A stretch of DNA of 5,700 nt from Eubacteriales Family XIII. Incertae Sedis bacterium (GTDB taxonomy: Bacteria > Bacillota > Clostridia > Peptostreptococcales > Anaerovoracaceae). Positions 4,540 to 5,700 of the stretch are shown in pieces. The notes beneath the pieces are model-generated. The model saw nothing but the letters and a program-made list of their open reading frames with translations, did no database searches and was not told the DNA's origin. Location of the stretch: positions 1-5,700 of the forward strand of contig JAISEX010000127.1 of NCBI GenBank assembly GCA_031263875.1, in the 5' to 3' direction. How positions within the stretch are numbered: the first letter of the stretch is position 1; each line of letters starts with the position of its first letter. The position numbers and the translations under genes are program-made.

Positions 4540-5700
4540 ATGAGCGAATTAAAATACAAAAAACTTTTCGAACCGATCAGGCTCGGACGGACGCTGTTCC
4601 GCCACCGGATATTCTCGTCGCCGCAGGACATCTACCGGCTGACCTACGAAGGATTTTTGGATGAGGCTGGCACGGCGTTTTACGAGCTGAAGGCGCTCGG
4701 CGGGTTCGCGTCCGTCTGCCTCGGCGACTTCTTCGTCGATTCCAAGTACGGGCGCAGCCATATGTTCCAGCTTGTCGGCGACGACATCAAGGGCCGGGGA
4801 AGCCTGACGCGCACGGCGAACGCCATCAAGCGTCACGGCGCGGTGGCGGCCGTCGAGCTGAATCACGCGGGAAAAAACGCCAATCTGATGGCGGAATCCG
4901 AGGGCTTTATCTACGGCATCGTTGACGAAATCAGGGAGGACGGCGTGGAGATCCGCGCGATGGACGAGGAATGGATCGAGCGCATTATCGGCTGCTACGC
5001 GGCGGGCGCCTCGTTTGCGCGCCAGTGCGGTTACGGCATGATAACCATACACGCGGGCCACGGCTGGCTTCCCGCCCAGTTCTTCTCCGCGGCGGATAAT
5101 AAGCGCACAGACCGGTGGGGCGGTTCGTTTGAGAACCGGGTCAGATTCCCGTTGGCCGTTATCAGCGCGATACGCAAGCGCGTCGGGGCCGCGGTGCCGA
5201 TAGAGATACGCATCAGCGGCGCGGAAGCCTATCCGGGCGGCTACGATATCGACGAGGGCGTCGCGTTCGCGAAGGCGCTCGACGGCGCGGTCGATCTGAT
5301 ACACGTGTCCGCCGGCCATCACGAATATCCCGAAGCGAGCATGGTGACCCACCCGCCGCTGTTCTCTCCCGACGGCGTCAATGTGCATCTCGCCGCTGAA
5401 ATCAAAAAGCACGTGAGTACGCCGGTGGCGACGGTAGGGGCGCTGACGGATCCGGCGATGATGGAGGAAATAATCGCGAGCGGCCAGGCCGACGTGGTTC
5501 AGCTCGGCCGGCAGTCGCTTGCCGACCCATATCTGCCGCTGAAGGCGCGCATCGGCAAGGAAGACGAGATCAATCAGTGCCTGCGCTGCATGAGCTGTTT
5601 TTCGGGCAGCACTTCGAGCGGCATCTTTTATTGCGCGACAAATCCCGTAATCGGGCACGAGCGCGACACGCTGAATGAAACGCCGCCGCGCGTGAAGAAA
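4540..5700 (+). CDS. NADH:flavin oxidoreductase / 2,4-dienoyl-CoA reductase-like enzyme (Old Yellow Enzyme family), 3' end outside window
   Basis: An open frame of 387 codons runs off the right edge with no stop. It begins with the FMN-binding TIM barrel of the Old Yellow Enzyme family. The start, KLFEPIRLG (8-16) and the SSPQD strand end (26-30), is typical. So are ELNHAGK (106-112), the active-site HAGHGW with His171 and His174, NKRTDRWGGSFENR (187-200), and the phosphate-binding end VGALTDP and VVQLGRQSLADP (299-330). Cys347, Cys350, Cys353 and Cys365 follow, in the place of the [4Fe-4S] cluster of FadH, enoate reductase and BaiCD/BaiH-type enzymes. Those relatives are about 640-680 residues long, so the FAD/NAD(P)H domain should follow beyond the window. 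Such enzymes reduce activated C=C bonds; the substrate here is unknown. It appears to be transcribed apart from the transporter, across a 429-bp gap. The long minus-strand frame opposite (4549-5658) is a shadow. Confidence 0.92.
   Translation, partial: MSELKYKKLFEPIRLGRTLFRHRIFSSPQDIYRLTYEGFLDEAGTAFYELKALGGFASVCLGDFFVDSKYGRSHMFQLVGDDIKGRGSLTRTANAIKRHGAVAAVELNHAGKNANLMAESEGFIYGIVDEIREDGVEIRAMDEEWIERIIGCYAAGASFARQCGYGMITIHAGHGWLPAQFFSAADNKRTDRWGGSFENRVRFPLAVISAIRKRVGAAVPIEIRISGAEAYPGGYDIDEGVAFAKALDGAVDLIHVSAGHHEYPEASMVTHPPLFSPDGVNVHLAAEIKKHVSTPVATVGALTDPAMMEEIIASGQADVVQLGRQSLADPYLPLKARIGKEDEINQCLRCMSCFSGSTSSGIFYCATNPVIGHERDTLNETPPRVKK

Noticed and set aside
4549..5658. 369-codon minus-strand open frame
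   Set aside because: Its translation is rich in Arg, Ala and His with no recognisable motif, and it lies opposite a + frame with clear Old Yellow Enzyme motifs and a good Shine-Dalgarno site. It is a GC-rich shadow.

Overview
The window holds most of a sugar-type (CUT2-like) ABC importer operon on the + strand, then a GC-rich, heavily structured intergenic stretch, then the first part of an unrelated flavoenzyme gene. The DNA is GC-rich, with strong GGAGG-type Shine-Dalgarno sites, tight gene packing and an NADH:flavin oxidoreductase of the enoate reductase/BaiCD type. Together these suggest an anaerobic bacterium, most likely a GC-rich member of the Clostridia (Bacillota), perhaps from the gut. 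This assignment is inference, because no rRNA or other phylogenetic marker is present.

Layout: (1) 2-292 is the C-terminal end of a periplasmic-binding-protein-like sugar receptor. (2) 293-501 is a leader-like gap with a well-formed intrinsic terminator (353-400), then a second strong hairpin (444-475) that competes with a smaller upstream hairpin (433-447). (3) 502-1521 is the first permease. (4) 1538-3106 is a tandem-domain ATPase. (5) 3103-4110 is the second permease, overlapping the ATPase stop by ATGA. (6) 4111-4539 has no credible gene. It contains a short stem-loop, a perfect tandem 8-bp duplication running into a perfect 16-bp inverted repeat (4188-4222), a structured GC-rich block, and an AT-rich promoter-like stretch. 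(7) 4540 to the right edge is an FMN/[4Fe-4S] oxidoreductase, cut by the window end. It runs on + with no stop in the window, and the long minus-strand frame opposite it is a shadow.

How the parts work together: the receptor captures a small ligand (probably a monosaccharide or related polyol/furanose) and delivers it to a channel formed by the two different permeases. The double-ABC ATPase powers transport. The terminator between receptor and permease would let the receptor be made in excess over the membrane parts, a common need in binding-protein-dependent importers. The substrate cannot be read from this window, and no regulator or catabolic sugar gene is visible. The flavoenzyme is probably a separate transcription unit.

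I see no clearly new biological system. The parts most worth a second look are the two intergenic regions, whose hairpins and repeats may belong to dispersed repeat families or act as RNA regulatory elements.
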